64,000 nucleotides of DNA from Dimorphilus gyrociliatus. Lineage: Eukaryota; Annelida; Polychaeta; Dinophilidae. Shown one piece after another: positions 38,701 through 49,300 of this stretch. Position 1 is the stretch's first letter. Every line of letters starts with the position of its first letter. The notes below the pieces were generated by a model, which ran no database searches, was not told the origin of the DNA, and was given only the letters and a program-made list of their open reading frames with translations. Position numbers and translations under genes: made by a program. The stretch covers positions 2,921,404 to 2,985,403 of the forward strand of contig CAJFCJ010000007.1 in the NCBI GenBank assembly GCA_904063045.1, given 5' to 3'.

Positions 38701-41700
38701 TAACAAGCATAGCTCACCTCCTACAGATGTTTTCTGTGTTTTACAGTCCAGTACTAACAATAAAAGTTCAATATACCAATATCAACCTAAATTGTCAACT
38801 ATAAAATCACATATCCTAAGTTATAAATATGTAAGAGATGATGTTGGTAAAAATATCTCAGTTACCATATCTTGCAAAAATTTAGTTAGCAAATTTGAAA
38901 AAGCCTTTAACTTATCCATATTTGAGAGAATTAAGAAACTGTCCGTAAAAACTGAAAAACCAGGTTACGAAAATCTTGAAAATATACCTATCGAGATAAA
39001 AGTGGAGGCTGGTTCATCAGTTGTCTATAGTATAAATTACCTCTCGTCGGTTAAACAAGAAAAACATCCTAAAATATTTGCCAGTGAGCAATCATTAATT
39101 AGTAATATACAATTCTCGAATATTGGAAATTATACAGTAAAAGTAGTTGGGGGAAATGATGTGAGCAAAGAAGAGCAGACAGTTAAAGTAGTGGTGCAGA
39201 ATAAAATTAAAGATATTGGCCTGAAGGCAAATAAATCAATCCTATGGACACCTGGTATAATTTCCTTTGATCTCTACTCAGAATCTTCACAAGAAGTGCT
39301 TACAGACATCTTCTGTTTATTTGATTTTAGCAATGGAATTTCTGTAAAAGAATTTATAACATCCTGGCCACCGTCTACTTCTTTTACGTACAATTTTTAT
39401 TTTCCAAGAAGTGCAGTTGGCAATCTGACAACGAATCTGGTTTGCAGTAATTTAGTTTCCCTTAAAAAGTTTGAGACTTTGACAGAAATCATATTGGATG
39501 CAGTAATAATAGAACAAATAGGAGATAATGGAACCGTTTTATTAACGAATGAAACAACTATTATAACTGAAATCAAGAGAATGGGTACCAATTCATGTTT
39601 TATCTTTGATCTTGGTGACAAACATGCCACAAAGTTGGCGTTTGGCGTCAACAATTTTTGCAAGGATTATGCCTTTGATAGGTCAATAACCTTTAAAAAA
39701 ATTCTCTATGAACAAAAACAGATTATAATTAATCATGTTTATGATGAGGTAGCATATTATAAAGTTAAAGTCAAGGGATTTAATCATATAACAGAAGATG
39801 AGAAAATATTTACAACACGAGTTGCAGATTGGTACTGTTATAGTCCAAATGCCTCAGTACCAGTTGAATATACTTTCCCAAATAAACCATTTAAGCAAAT
39901 GAAAAGTGTTGCCTTTGAAATACCAGTAAACGTTAGTTGGGATTGTATGAAAACTAATAAAATAGTATACAAATGGAAAATATTCAAAAAGAATACTAAT
40001 TCTTTAAAATTTGAATCAACTAATAAAACTTTAAAGATAGCTGAGAGGCAATTAGAATATGGAATTTATAGGATTGAATATTTCTTGTATATGCTTAACA
40101 ATTTAGACTCGAACAATACATATATATATTTCCTTGAAATAGTACCAAGTCCTTTGCATGCAGAGATTCAAAATGGAAATTGGACTACTGCTGAATATGA
40201 TTTCAATAAAACATTTAATGCCGAAATATTAAGCTATGATCCGGATAACAACCCTAATGAAAAATTAAAGGGTATAAGTTTTAAGTGGTATTGTTGGAGA
40301 AGGAATGAGAAATTTCCTTTATCATCTTTTAGCAAACATACAGGACCAAATTTACAGAATATGCCTACACTAGCTCAATTTAATGAAAATGGAGGATGCT
40401 TTGGAAATGGTCCTGGATATATTGACAATGATTCAAACGGAAAATTAACCATAAATACTTATTATATGAAACCAAATGAAACATACGTTGTAGCTGTTAA
40501 AATTCTATCAAATATAGAGAACAGAGAGGCAACTTCTGAGCAATTGTTTTATTTGAAACACTTTTCAAAACCAACGCTCAAACTGAGGTTAAATTTATAC
40601 CTGTTTTCATAAATTTTAGTATATAATTATTTATATAATTACAAACTAGGTGTAAGAAGAATTGTCTCGAAAGGAAAGCACTTTCTTCCTCTATGATTTA
40701 CGAAGTTGTTTGTTTGTCAAAGTGTACAAGTTTGTACTGGCAAATTAGTTACTCTTGGAAACTAATTGTAAATGCCAATCAAACATGGTCTATTGTCAAT
40801 GACTTACATAATAGGGTTACTGGAAATTCATCATTAAGTGAGATTGAGATAAAGGAGAGAGGACTTCTTCCAGGAACCTATCATAATATTATCGCTGAAG
40901 GAACAATGGGAGAAATTGGTGAAACTGGATATGTAAATGAGACATTTCTCGTGAACAAACCACCTTCTGGTGGTAGTTGTAATTGTAAGCCTAGGTCTGG
41001 CTTCGCATCAATAACCAATTTCGAAATAAGTTGTTTAGGTTGGAAAGAATTTAAAACTGATCCAAATCAGGCAGGTTTAAAATATGAATATAGAGCAAGA
41101 CCTCAAGGACAAAGGCAAAGTTTCCTACTATATTTTTCATATAACCAAGAGGCTGTCTTTTTGATGTTGCCAGTTGGAGATCCAAGAAAACAAATAACTG
41201 AAACGGTAATTAATATTATTGATTCCATTGGTGATGGATATGAATTTATCTTTGACGTGCACGTTAAACCACCTCCCACATCTGAAAATAAAGTATTAGA
41301 TTTAACTTTAGATCTTGTATCAAGTGGAAATATGGCAGAGCAACTAAACATAGGCAACTTCAGTCAAGTTTCCTCCAGAATTTATTCAGTAACATCAATT
41401 TTAAATGCAAATCTTAATAAATCATTTGAAGAAACAAATAATTTTACTGAGATTGAACAAGCCAGAGATGCATGCGAAAAGAGGAGAAAGAGAATAAAGG
41501 TAATTGTCAAATTATTAAAATGAAAGTAATGCTCAATTTAATTAATTCTTAAAAAGGTGCGAAAACAAATGATTGACTTTGCTATGAAGATACCATACAA
41601 GTCAGTGGACGAACTTCAACAAAATAATGGGCTTGTTAGTACTCTAGTATATAAACCAAAAGAAATAGACATCACTTCACAGGTATTCTTTTTGGATGAA

Positions 41701-44700
41701 CTATATCCTTAGAAAATTAGCTTGTATTTCTCCATTTTTTAGATGAATGTGGCTACCCAAATAGGAAATTTAAATAACGTGTTAAATAAAGAAAATTTAT
41801 CACCAACAGCTAAAGAGGATATATCAATAAGTATGAAAACAATTAAACATATAAAAGCCACATTTAACTATTTAATCGAGTATTTTTCCCATGAAAAATA
41901 GGCTTGTTGGAGACGTCAGTTCTAACAACTTCGGCAGCTGATAGTTATAAGCAAGACACTGAAGAAAAAAAAGCATTCGATAATATGAATAAAACAAGCA
42001 ATTCAACAACATTTTTCTGTGATGTTACCTCATTAGAAAATACAACAGCGACAGTAAACACAACAAACAATACTGTAAATACTATAAATGACAAACTGAA
42101 AGATGTCATGACGAATGTCCTTAAAGTTATTCACAATGTCACTGATGAGTTGTTAATAAGGCAGAAAATAGATGAACCACCTTTAAAAGTTAATTTCGAA
42201 CAAATGAGTATTAATATTGAAAAAGCATCTACGAACAGAGTTAAAAATAGTAACTATACATCAAATTTCGGATCAGTAAAAATTAATGCCTTTCAAAATG
42301 ATAATGATTCGTGTGTAACAAGAAGATTAATGATGTCTAGCGTTAATCCCTATATGTGGGATAACTCCGCGTCGAATGTTACATCAACAGTAACTGAGTT
42401 TGAAATTCGACCTTGCGATTCAATATCAAAACAACCAACTAGAAAGAAGAGAAGTATACAACAAGATACTCAAACTAACTTCTCACTTAGTCTGAATATG
42501 AAGAATACAAACAACGGTATTCAATATATAAACACTACAAAGAACACAGCTCTGCATATTCTCAATGCAACGAGGAATATCCTCCTATTGACCTTCCATT
42601 TGAGAAGTGAAGATACCATGTCAGTCCTTATTGGTTACAATTTCAGACCTAGTAATGATAGGAAGAATGCATCGTTCATCTTACCAAATGTAAACAAAAC
42701 ATGCTCATCCAACCTGGATAGTGAAGACTGTGACGAATTGAGAAGGACCATTATGCTTAGACCAAAAGAAAATGCAACAGTGATGGTTGTTGTTTCGTGT
42801 TCAAACTGTTCAAGTCAACTTCTCAACTATAGTATTCAAATAACATATCCATTATGCAAAATGTGGACAGATGGCAGATGGCAAGAGAGAGATTCTTGTA
42901 AAATTGATCAAGAGACAACAGTATCAAAAACAAGATTTACGAGTAATCTATTTGGGAGTTTGGGAGCTGGATTAGATATGGCCCCAAATCTTATAGACTT
43001 TGATACAGTGTTTGACGACTTTGCGAGCAAATTAGCTGATAATGCAGCTGTATTTGGAACAATATGCGCATTGTTAGCTCTTTTCATTCCCTTGGCTTTA
43101 TTGGTAAGAAGAATGGATAAGAGAGATAGATTACTCTGGATTCCTTTGCCACTATTGGACAATTACAAAGATGACAATTATGAATTCGAAGTACATGTCT
43201 ATACTGGAAATAAGAAAGAAGCTGGGACTAAATCTAAGGTTTACTTAACATGCTATGGAAGTGAATATAATTCAGGGCGTCGGACATTATCTGCACAGGG
43301 AGCGAGTTCCTTTAATGAAGGGAGTACCAGATCATTTATTATGAAAACAACTTGTGGTATGGGATCAATTATCTGCGTCAAGGTGTCTCTTGACCCAAAC
43401 TGTCCTGAACCTTGGTTTTTATCAAGAATAGTAATCATTGATAAAGTTCAAAATGTTTGGTATAATTTCGATTGCGAGCAGTGGTTGTCTCCTAGTCATG
43501 GTGATTGTGAAATAGAGAGAGTACTCATTGCAACGAGAACAGAGACTAAAACAAAGATGGATGGATTATTAAAAAAGAATATCAGACGACGATTTACTGA
43601 TGATCATTTGTGGGTATCTGTAGGGGCAAGAAGAACCAAATCTCAATTTACAAGACTCCAAAGATTAACAGTTTGCTTCGTTGCTCTGTTCTTGTCAATG
43701 ATTGCCAGCTGCATGTTTTACAGAGGTTCTGGAGAATCTAAAGCTCAGTCTGGATTAACATTTGGTCCAGTGACTTTCACAGTCTACGAATTATATGTTG
43801 GATTGGCAAGTAGCGTTGTTGTATTTCCTGGATTGGTTCTGATTACATTATTATTCAATTCGAAAAAATGGCGGAAATACACTGTTCCTTTGGGATGGAT
43901 TTTTGCTTTTCTAGCAGCATTTACAGCGGCATTCTTCACAGTTCTGTACTCGATTCAATGGGGAAAAGAAAAATCATTACAATGGTTAATGTCATTCTTT
44001 CTCTCATTTATACAAAGTATCATTTTGGTTCAACCAATCAAAGTAATAGTCGTTGTATTCTTGTTAACGTTCTTGTTTAAAAAGGATACTGATCTAACTG
44101 AATACGAAGATAACATAGGTGATATGAAAAAGTTAGAAGAGGAGAACTTATCTCACATTCCAGCAGGTAAAAGAATAAAAAAGTTCTTACAATATAGAAA
44201 ACTAACTAGTCTTTTCTTATTTATATAATAGAATTGAATATTCATGAAAGATTAAAGAAAGCAGCAGATGAAGTTTACATATCAAGAAAGGAGACCCAAT
44301 TAGAGGACAAAATGCAAAACATGATAAAAAATATTGTTCTTCATGCAATTTATATAATTTTTGTTCTCTTTATTTGCTATAGCAACCAGAATTCTATGAC
44401 TTACTATCAGAACAGATCAATCTATAATACTATATCTAAAGTTCATACGGTGAGCAATTATGAAAAATTCTGGCAGTGGATGGAAACTTATGCAATACCA
44501 GAACTTTATCCAAAAACTTATTATAATAGTAGAAATCTATCTACGTATGACTTAAAACATACAAGTGAATTGAATCACATGAGATTTTCATCTGTTCGAT
44601 TATTTCAGTTAAGAGTTAAAAAAAGCAATTGTAAAACTATAGATTACTTGAAAACACTGTTGCGTAATCGAACATGCTCTGGGTTTTATTCAAGCTTTGA

Positions 44701-46088
44701 TAGGAGTGAAGAGAGTTTTTCTTCTTTTTGGGATGATTTTAATGTGAATACAACGTATAGTGGTTTTATGTATTCAAAGAAAGAGAAAGGCTATTCAATT
44801 TCTTTAGGTCAGAATGCGGATAAAGCTTCGCAAATAGTACTCAAATTAAAAAAGTTTGGTTGGTTAGACCGTCAGACCCGTCATGTCAAATTGGATGTAA
44901 CAATAATAAATCATGAAACAGTTTCTCAGGCATCTTGGAATTTTGAATTTAAACCTGTTGGAGGTATAATTATTAAAGTTCGAAGTGATTCCTTAAAATT
45001 GTATAGATACACAGGAGCTGGCGGTCTAGTTTCACTTATTTTTGAAATTGTGTCAATTATAATTTGGTTAGTCTTAGTTATTCGATGCCTTTATCGTTTT
45101 ATCAGATATTCAGAAATTCCTGGAATTCTATTGCTCTTTTCATTAACATGTTTCATTTGCGCTATTGGACTATACATCTGGAGGACAGTTATTGGAGTAA
45201 AAGCTGTCGAGAATGTTATGAATTCAAGAAATGAATACGTAGATTTATCATTATTCTTTAATGCTCATGAATATTTTATGATATTTATTGCTTTTTGCGG
45301 ATTCTTTGGCCAACTGCATATATTAACTATGCTGAAAATATCAAGAACAATATCAGTTCTTGTAAGTACGCTAAAAAAATCAAGATCAGAACTAGTAGCA
45401 ATAGGAATTTGCTGTTGTATTATTTTTATTGCTTATGCTTGCTGGGGTTACATTATTCTTGGAACATCTACAGATAAATATAAAAGTTTTAAATATACGT
45501 GCTTTGCACTACTTGTTACAGTTTTTGGGCATTTAGATTTTGAAGAATTATCTGAGACTGCAGGTCTAATGGGAAAAATTTATATCACATCTTATGGATC
45601 TATAATGCTATATCTAATACTAAACATCTTTATTACAACTCTAAATGAATTCTTGTCTGCAGTAAAGACCGATCCCACTGTGTTACCCGAAGATCATAAA
45701 GTATTCCGACATATTACTAAAACTATACAGAAGATGTTATCTAAAGACAGTGAGACTAATGAGAATTCTAATAAAGAATATAATGAAGCGAAATACAAAG
45801 GTTCGTGTTTTTCAATATGATAATCAAATATTTGCTAATTTATCTTAATTTCATTTTATAGCATTATATAACAGAATAGAATCCTTGGAAAAGATCGTCT
45901 TTTCATGGGACTCTTGTATTGATGTTGAAATAATTGGAATAATATTGGATTTATTCAATTCGAAACCAAATTTAAGTAAATCAGTTATCACAAACCAAAA
46001 AGAAGTAAATAGTGAAGAAATAGAAAGCGAATTGATGAATATATTAGAAAATTTGAAAGAGAAAATAACAGAAAATGAAAAAGACTAA
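23727..46088 (+). CDS. giant polycystin-1-like receptor/channel, copy A (complete, many exons)
   Basis: A signal peptide (28 codons, 23727-23811) is followed by many in-frame exons separated by short GT-AG introns. The first exons are 23866-24267, 24339-24439, 24523-25020, 25079-25241, 25328-25813, 25869-26451, 26492-26766, 26819-27297, 27357-27506, 27571-28452 and 28509-28828. One exon, 34971-40587, is 5.6 kb. Order: four CTLD/PAN/discoidin modules, fibrinogen-like domain, fucolectin-like domain, EGF-like module, three four-cysteine domains, 15 PKD-type folds, REJ, GAIN/GPS, TM1, PLAT, ten more helices with a polycystin pore, and a short coiled tail ending at TAA 46088. I estimate about 6,500 residues against 4,303 for human polycystin-1. 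The PLAT plus 11-helix core makes it a polycystin-1 type protein, expected to partner TRPP2-like channels at the plasma or ciliary membrane. It is treated as one gene because copy B repeats the same order without a break. Transcript data are needed to confirm every junction. Confidence 0.85.
23866..26268 (+). other. copy A ectodomain module 1: CTLD, PAN/apple, discoidin-type domains
   Basis: A C-type lectin domain (23866-24267; begins DDCPSGW, ends GYICEM) is followed by a PAN/apple domain (24339-24670, paired cysteines). Next come an F5/8C domain (24680-25241; WLQVDLINLYNITGYHILGG) and a second one (25328-25813; ends FEFYGKLD). A diverged third discoidin-like segment runs to the next lectin (25869-26268). 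F5/8C domains usually bind sugars or phospholipids. This first lectin lacks a clear EPN/QPD loop. Confidence 0.75.
26269..28645 (+). other. copy A ectodomain module 2: CTLD, PAN/apple, three discoidin-type domains
   Basis: The CTLD (26269-26766) begins ICPPNTIEYGNSCY, carries a QPE motif at about 26662-26670 and ends APGYYICEM. PAN/apple at 26819-27118. Discoidin-type domains are at about 27119-27708 (split by introns 27298-27356 and 27507-27570), about 27709-28170 (ends IKMELYGYP) and about 28171-28640 (ends IRFELYGEK). Each ends in the family's R-x-E-x-Y-G-type strand. Confidence 0.75.
28646..31255 (+). other. copy A ectodomain module 3: CTLD, PAN/apple, three discoidin-type domains
   Basis: CTLD at about 28646-29114 (ICPPGSVRHLDKCY, ends FAMCETKPN). 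PAN/apple at about 29169-29550. Discoidin-type domains at about 29551-30090, 30091-30640 and 30712-31200. The middle one has the cleanest core (YIQIDLGHIYYVTGFV). The exon beginning near 29937 was missed at first sight because the preceding frame runs a few codons into the intron; copy B confirms it. Confidence 0.7.
31256..32570 (+). other. copy A ectodomain module 4: CTLD, PAN/apple, discoidin domain
   Basis: CTLD at about 31260-31695 (begins ECPPGYFLFGIKC, ends LFIACEKEA), PAN/apple at about 31761-32040 (DCLMACNEETRFTC), and one F5/8C domain at about 32105-32570 (WILFSFEQSLSISYFVLQG, ending MQIELYGCA). The same order recurs in copy B at 53566-54825. Confidence 0.75.
32571..33150 (+). other. 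copy A fibrinogen-like (FReD) domain
   Basis: About 190 residues with the fibrinogen C-terminal landmarks: WSKTWSDYKNGFETDKEFW, then GNQLATYLT, then GRIDMWSKDGRH, then FYAIDSDNE, then AGWWYSQNSC and SSSNLIGVN. FReDs bind acetylated or sialylated glycans in ficolins and invertebrate lectins. I know of no polycystin with a FReD, but have not searched. Confidence 0.8.
33218..33965 (+). other. copy A fucolectin-like (FTP) domain and EGF-like module
   Basis: The block begins NIAIGKIAFQKV, contains YWVVSLLKPFNVTRIAVVNRKDCCC and ends RRLSLCEVEIYP, which is the eel-fucolectin/tachylectin-4 signature (the NRxDCC and LCEVEV landmarks). Introns interrupt it at about 33430 and 33740. A cysteine-rich EGF/EB-like module follows (about 33803-33965; GDYCESDSNCIE, then YTCQCRS). 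Confidence 0.75.
34022..35403 (+). other. copy A triplet of four-cysteine domains (C-x6-C-x21-C-x8-C)
   Basis: Three consecutive domains of about 150 residues, each ending in the same cysteine frame at 34347-34463, 34785-34901 and 35273-35389. The first half is beta-rich with several NxT/NxS glycosylation sites. I cannot assign a family. The same triplet is present in copy B. Confidence 0.65.
35404..39829 (+). other. copy A array of 15 PKD-type Ig folds in alternating A/B pairs
   Basis: Two kinds of roughly 100-residue fold alternate. Type A carries a DFGDGK/YGDG-like loop, then a Tyr/Phe-x-x-x-G-x-Y strand and VxNxVN. Type B carries PTNxSC, then RNLxVxxxCFNxVSN. There are eight A and seven B folds by my count. 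All sit in one exon. Human polycystin-1 has 16 PKD repeats, so the array length is normal for the family. Confidence 0.8.
36572..38350 (+). repeat. three tandem A/B PKD repeat units unique to copy A
   Basis: Units at 36572-37183, 37184-37789 and 37790-38350 are homologous to each other. The first two of the pair starting 37184 and 37790 share almost identical DNA over the MNISTLTGTNMN / DFGDGKSS segment. Copy B has no counterpart between its second and third units. Confidence 0.8.
39830..41285 (+). other. copy A REJ region
   Basis: Receptor-for-egg-jelly type region: WYCYSPNAS, a long beta-rich part with LSYDPDNNPNEKLKG, GGCFGNGPG, then after the intron 40588-40649 VNKPPSGGSCNCKPRSG and FEISCLGWKEF. 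Human polycystin-1 has the same N-[KR]-PP-xGGSC landmark followed by CxGW. Confidence 0.85.
41286..43120 (+). other. copy A GAIN region, degenerate GPS and first transmembrane helix
   Basis: Helical GAIN-A like segments run to about 41880 and the beta-rich GAIN-B part to about 42850. The GPS-like stretch at 42855-42969 keeps CKMW, GRW and SCK, but the usual TxCxCxHLT is TRFTSNL. The helix NAAVFGTICALLALFIPLALLV (about 43045-43115) follows. Loss of both cysteines and of the HL-T/S tripeptide argues against autoproteolysis. Confidence 0.75.
42342..43141 (+). repeat. 800-bp near-identical tract, copy A side
   Basis: Matches 62692-63491 at every base compared except 42572 (G) against 62922 (A). 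It lies wholly in coding sequence over the end of GAIN, the GPS and helix 1. Both borders are abrupt. Confidence 0.95.
43130..43495 (+). other. copy A PLAT domain
   Basis: Cytoplasmic lipoxygenase-like beta-sandwich just after helix 1: YEFEVHVYTGNKKEAGTKSKV, FLSRIVIIDKVQNVWYNFDC and EQWLS. This position between helices 1 and 2 is diagnostic of polycystin-1 family members. Confidence 0.92.
43655..46088 (+). other. copy A helices 2-11, polycystin TOP domain, pore and C-tail
   Basis: Hydrophobic helices lie near 43655, 43790, 43890, 43985-44080 and 44325, followed by an extracellular TOP-like domain (44390-45010). The last five helices span 45025-45650. The pore segment reads ALLVTVFGHLDFEEL; where TRPP2 has LGD this protein has FGH. 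The last exon (45868-46088) encodes a heptad-like tail rich in Glu/Asn/Lys, resembling the short coiled coil by which polycystin-1 binds polycystin-2. Confidence 0.85.
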
Positions 46089-46382
46089 GATTTTTTGTCT
46101 CGTCTCTTTTTAATTAATTTGGTACACAACTTTTTTAATTTTTATCGATTGGCTTTATCTTTTAAAACATTTTTGATCTATGTTTTGTACCAGTTAAATT
46201 TTATATTATATTTAATGATGTATTGATAAAAGCAAATATTGTTTGTCATGTTTACAATAAAATAATTATTGCTATATAGATTTTAAAGTATTCATTAAAT
46301 GTCAAGCATAACTTACAAACTATTTTTGAATATATTCAATTGGATTCTAAACATTAGCGCATCAACAGTAAAAGCTAGAAAT
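46089..46382. other. intergenic gap between polycystin copies A and B
   Basis: 294 bp or less. An AATAAA at 46256-46261 can end copy A. The copy B promoter must overlap this gap or the end of copy A. An upstream in-frame ATG at 46299 exists, but the ATG at 46383 gives a proper signal peptide. Confidence 0.55.
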
Positions 46383-49300
46383 ATGATGATTTTTAGGCTT
46401 TCACTAATTCTTATAACTTTCGCTATATTATATGGAATGGACTTTTGCCCTGATGGTTGGATGAGAAATTTAAACTATTGCTTTAAAGCTTTCGACTTTA
46501 CTCATACTGTCGATATGTGTACTTTGTATAATGCAACTGCAATTAAAATTAACACAACTAGAAAGCAATCGTTTGCCGAGTTGTTTACTCGTTTTCAAGC
46601 TGGTGATTCATATCATATTGGCCTGATCAGATCCGTCATTACCCCTTCTGTTAAACAAAATTTTAAATGGTTTGACAATTCTGCCTTAAAATTTCATAAT
46701 TTTTTGAATGGTGCAGGTCTTATAGCGCTATATCCTGTTATATTATCATCAAATGGTCAGTGGAATGATATTTATGAATATAATAATGTAGGATCAATCT
46801 GCGAAATGATGTTAGGTTTGTTGGTCATTGTGAGTCGTTTTTTCACATATCATCTTACATTTCTTTTAAAGATGACAGTACTGGTTGTCGTCCGAATTGG
46901 CATATGCTGGATGGTTGGCGTGATAACAGAACCAGTTTGAAAACTATTATAGGAGGAGTAGTAGTTGAGTGTTTACAAGATTGCTTTAGAGGTAAATACG
47001 GTGAATGCAAAGCTGTAACATGGGATGAAAATTCAAAAACATGCTACTTTTATCCTGAAAAAATGTATGCTGATGATATGGAAGACCATATCAAGGATGT
47101 CAAGTATGTCCATTTTCAATACGAATGCGATGGAATAAGTGGAGCAGCAGCTTGTTCGAATGAATACGACATTAGTCATCTTCAAGATACCGATTTTCAA
47201 GCTTCTTCAATAGCAGAAATATCTGGAGTTACTGTTAAACCAGTAATGGCTAAGTTTAATAATTACTACGAAAGTAACAATTACGGAGCCTTTAGGCCAG
47301 ACACAGAAGATGAAAGACAATGGCTAAATATCCAATTTAATACTCTAGTGAACGTAACTGGTTACCATCTCCTTGGAGGAAATAGAGTGGAAAAACATCA
47401 GATGATAAATCATTACGTACTATATAGTCTGGATTGTTATACGTATCAGTGGTATAGTAATTCTGTAACCGGAAAACCAATTGTAAACTAATTTCATATA
47501 AAAAATGATACTAGTTATCAGATAAAGATAATACCTTTTTTACTTTTGTTTAGGTCATGTACGGTAATTCATTTTGGTCCAGTGCAAGAATTATTTTACT
47601 TCGGAGACCTTTTATTGCTAAATGTGTCAAAATTAATCCAATTACTTGGACAGGTTCACCAGATATGCGAATATCATTTAGAGGCTGTGAAGTATCAAAT
47701 ACTTCTAACATCTATGGTAAATGATAAAATTGAATCTCTTTTGAAATGTTAAAGTTTCTTAACTATTATATTAGATCCAACGAAATATCCATTAGGAATG
47801 GGATCTGGACATATAGAGGATACTCAAATTAGTACAAATTTTTTAAAAACCAGTACTTCTGAAACTTTTCCTCCCTTCTTAGCAAGGATAAGAGGACGCT
47901 CTAATGAGTTTCCCTTACAAAAACCTTGCTGGACCATTCAATACCATATGTCATGGTTTCAAGTAATTTTTTTGCTACCTGTTCAGCTAACTGGTGTAGC
48001 CGTTGTTTCCCACTCTGAATGCAAAGGATTTTTAAAAAAATTTTTTATGTCTGCAACACTGAATAAAGAGAATTTAAAGACTCTGCTAACAGATATCAAT
48101 AATAATGTTATCGTATTTACTGGGTCGTTTGACTCTGTTTCGGAGAAACCCATCTTAAATACTCTTCCTAAACCTGTAAAATCAACATATGTGAGAATAT
48201 TTGCCGAAAGTTGGGATTGGGAAGGAGGTAGTAGATTTGAATTTTATGGAGAACAAGACGGTATAGTGAATCACTATCTTATTATTTTAATATCATTTTG
48301 TAGTAACTTCATAAATTTTTTATTTTGAACGTCTTAGCAATCTGTGAAAAGCTAGATCTTGAGCAACATGCTAAGATATCGTTAATAAGTCATTCGAATG
48401 AGATTTTAATTGACTTAGATTTACTCTATCATCTAACAACACTCCAAGTTAAATGGTACAACTCTAAAATATCTTATCAGAAATTGGAGTTTTCAAGAAA
48501 TGACAACATATGGAGGCCTCTTGATATATATTCAATAAAGCAATTTGACAATACAACCATTAATATTACACTTATAAATCAACATTTAGCTACTAAACTG
48601 AAGCTAACCTATTTTAATAATAGTGTTGTTGATTTATCTTTCCTACACCTGTCAATAGAAGCGTGTGAAGCTAAACGTTGCCCACCAAATACCATGCACT
48701 ACGATAAGAAATGCTATTTTTTTGTGCCAGGATTTACCAAAGGTTATGAGACAATGTATCATATTTGCGACAGTATTGTTTGGGGAGAGAAAGCTTACAT
48801 GATAAGTTTATCATCGTATGAAGAGAATGCAATTCTATCAAATATCGCTTACAGGTATTAAAAAAGAAAACTAAATTATTTCGCCTCTCATGGCTTAAGT
48901 TTGATATTCATAAATTGTTATATAGATTTAATAAACCGTATTATATTGGATATGTTGTAAACGAATCTCTTCCAGTCACTTCAGAATCGTTAAAATTCCA
49001 TCCGTCTCAAGTTTGGGAGTGGGTTAGTAAGGAGAACAATACATATACAAATTGGAACAGATATAATGGAGGCGGAGAACCAGAAAGTCATACCACTGAA
49101 TTATGCACTTTTCACGACCTTGTCACTCAGTATGTGTGGGTAAGCATTTTGTGCGATGTACCTGCTGTCTACGCATGTGAAATAGAGGCAAATGGTTGTT
49201 TGAATTAATAAATTCTATGTCATTGTAATATTATCATTATTTATCGAAACAGTAAAAGTCAATGATTCAGCTAGTATTAAATGGTTTTATTATATGAATA

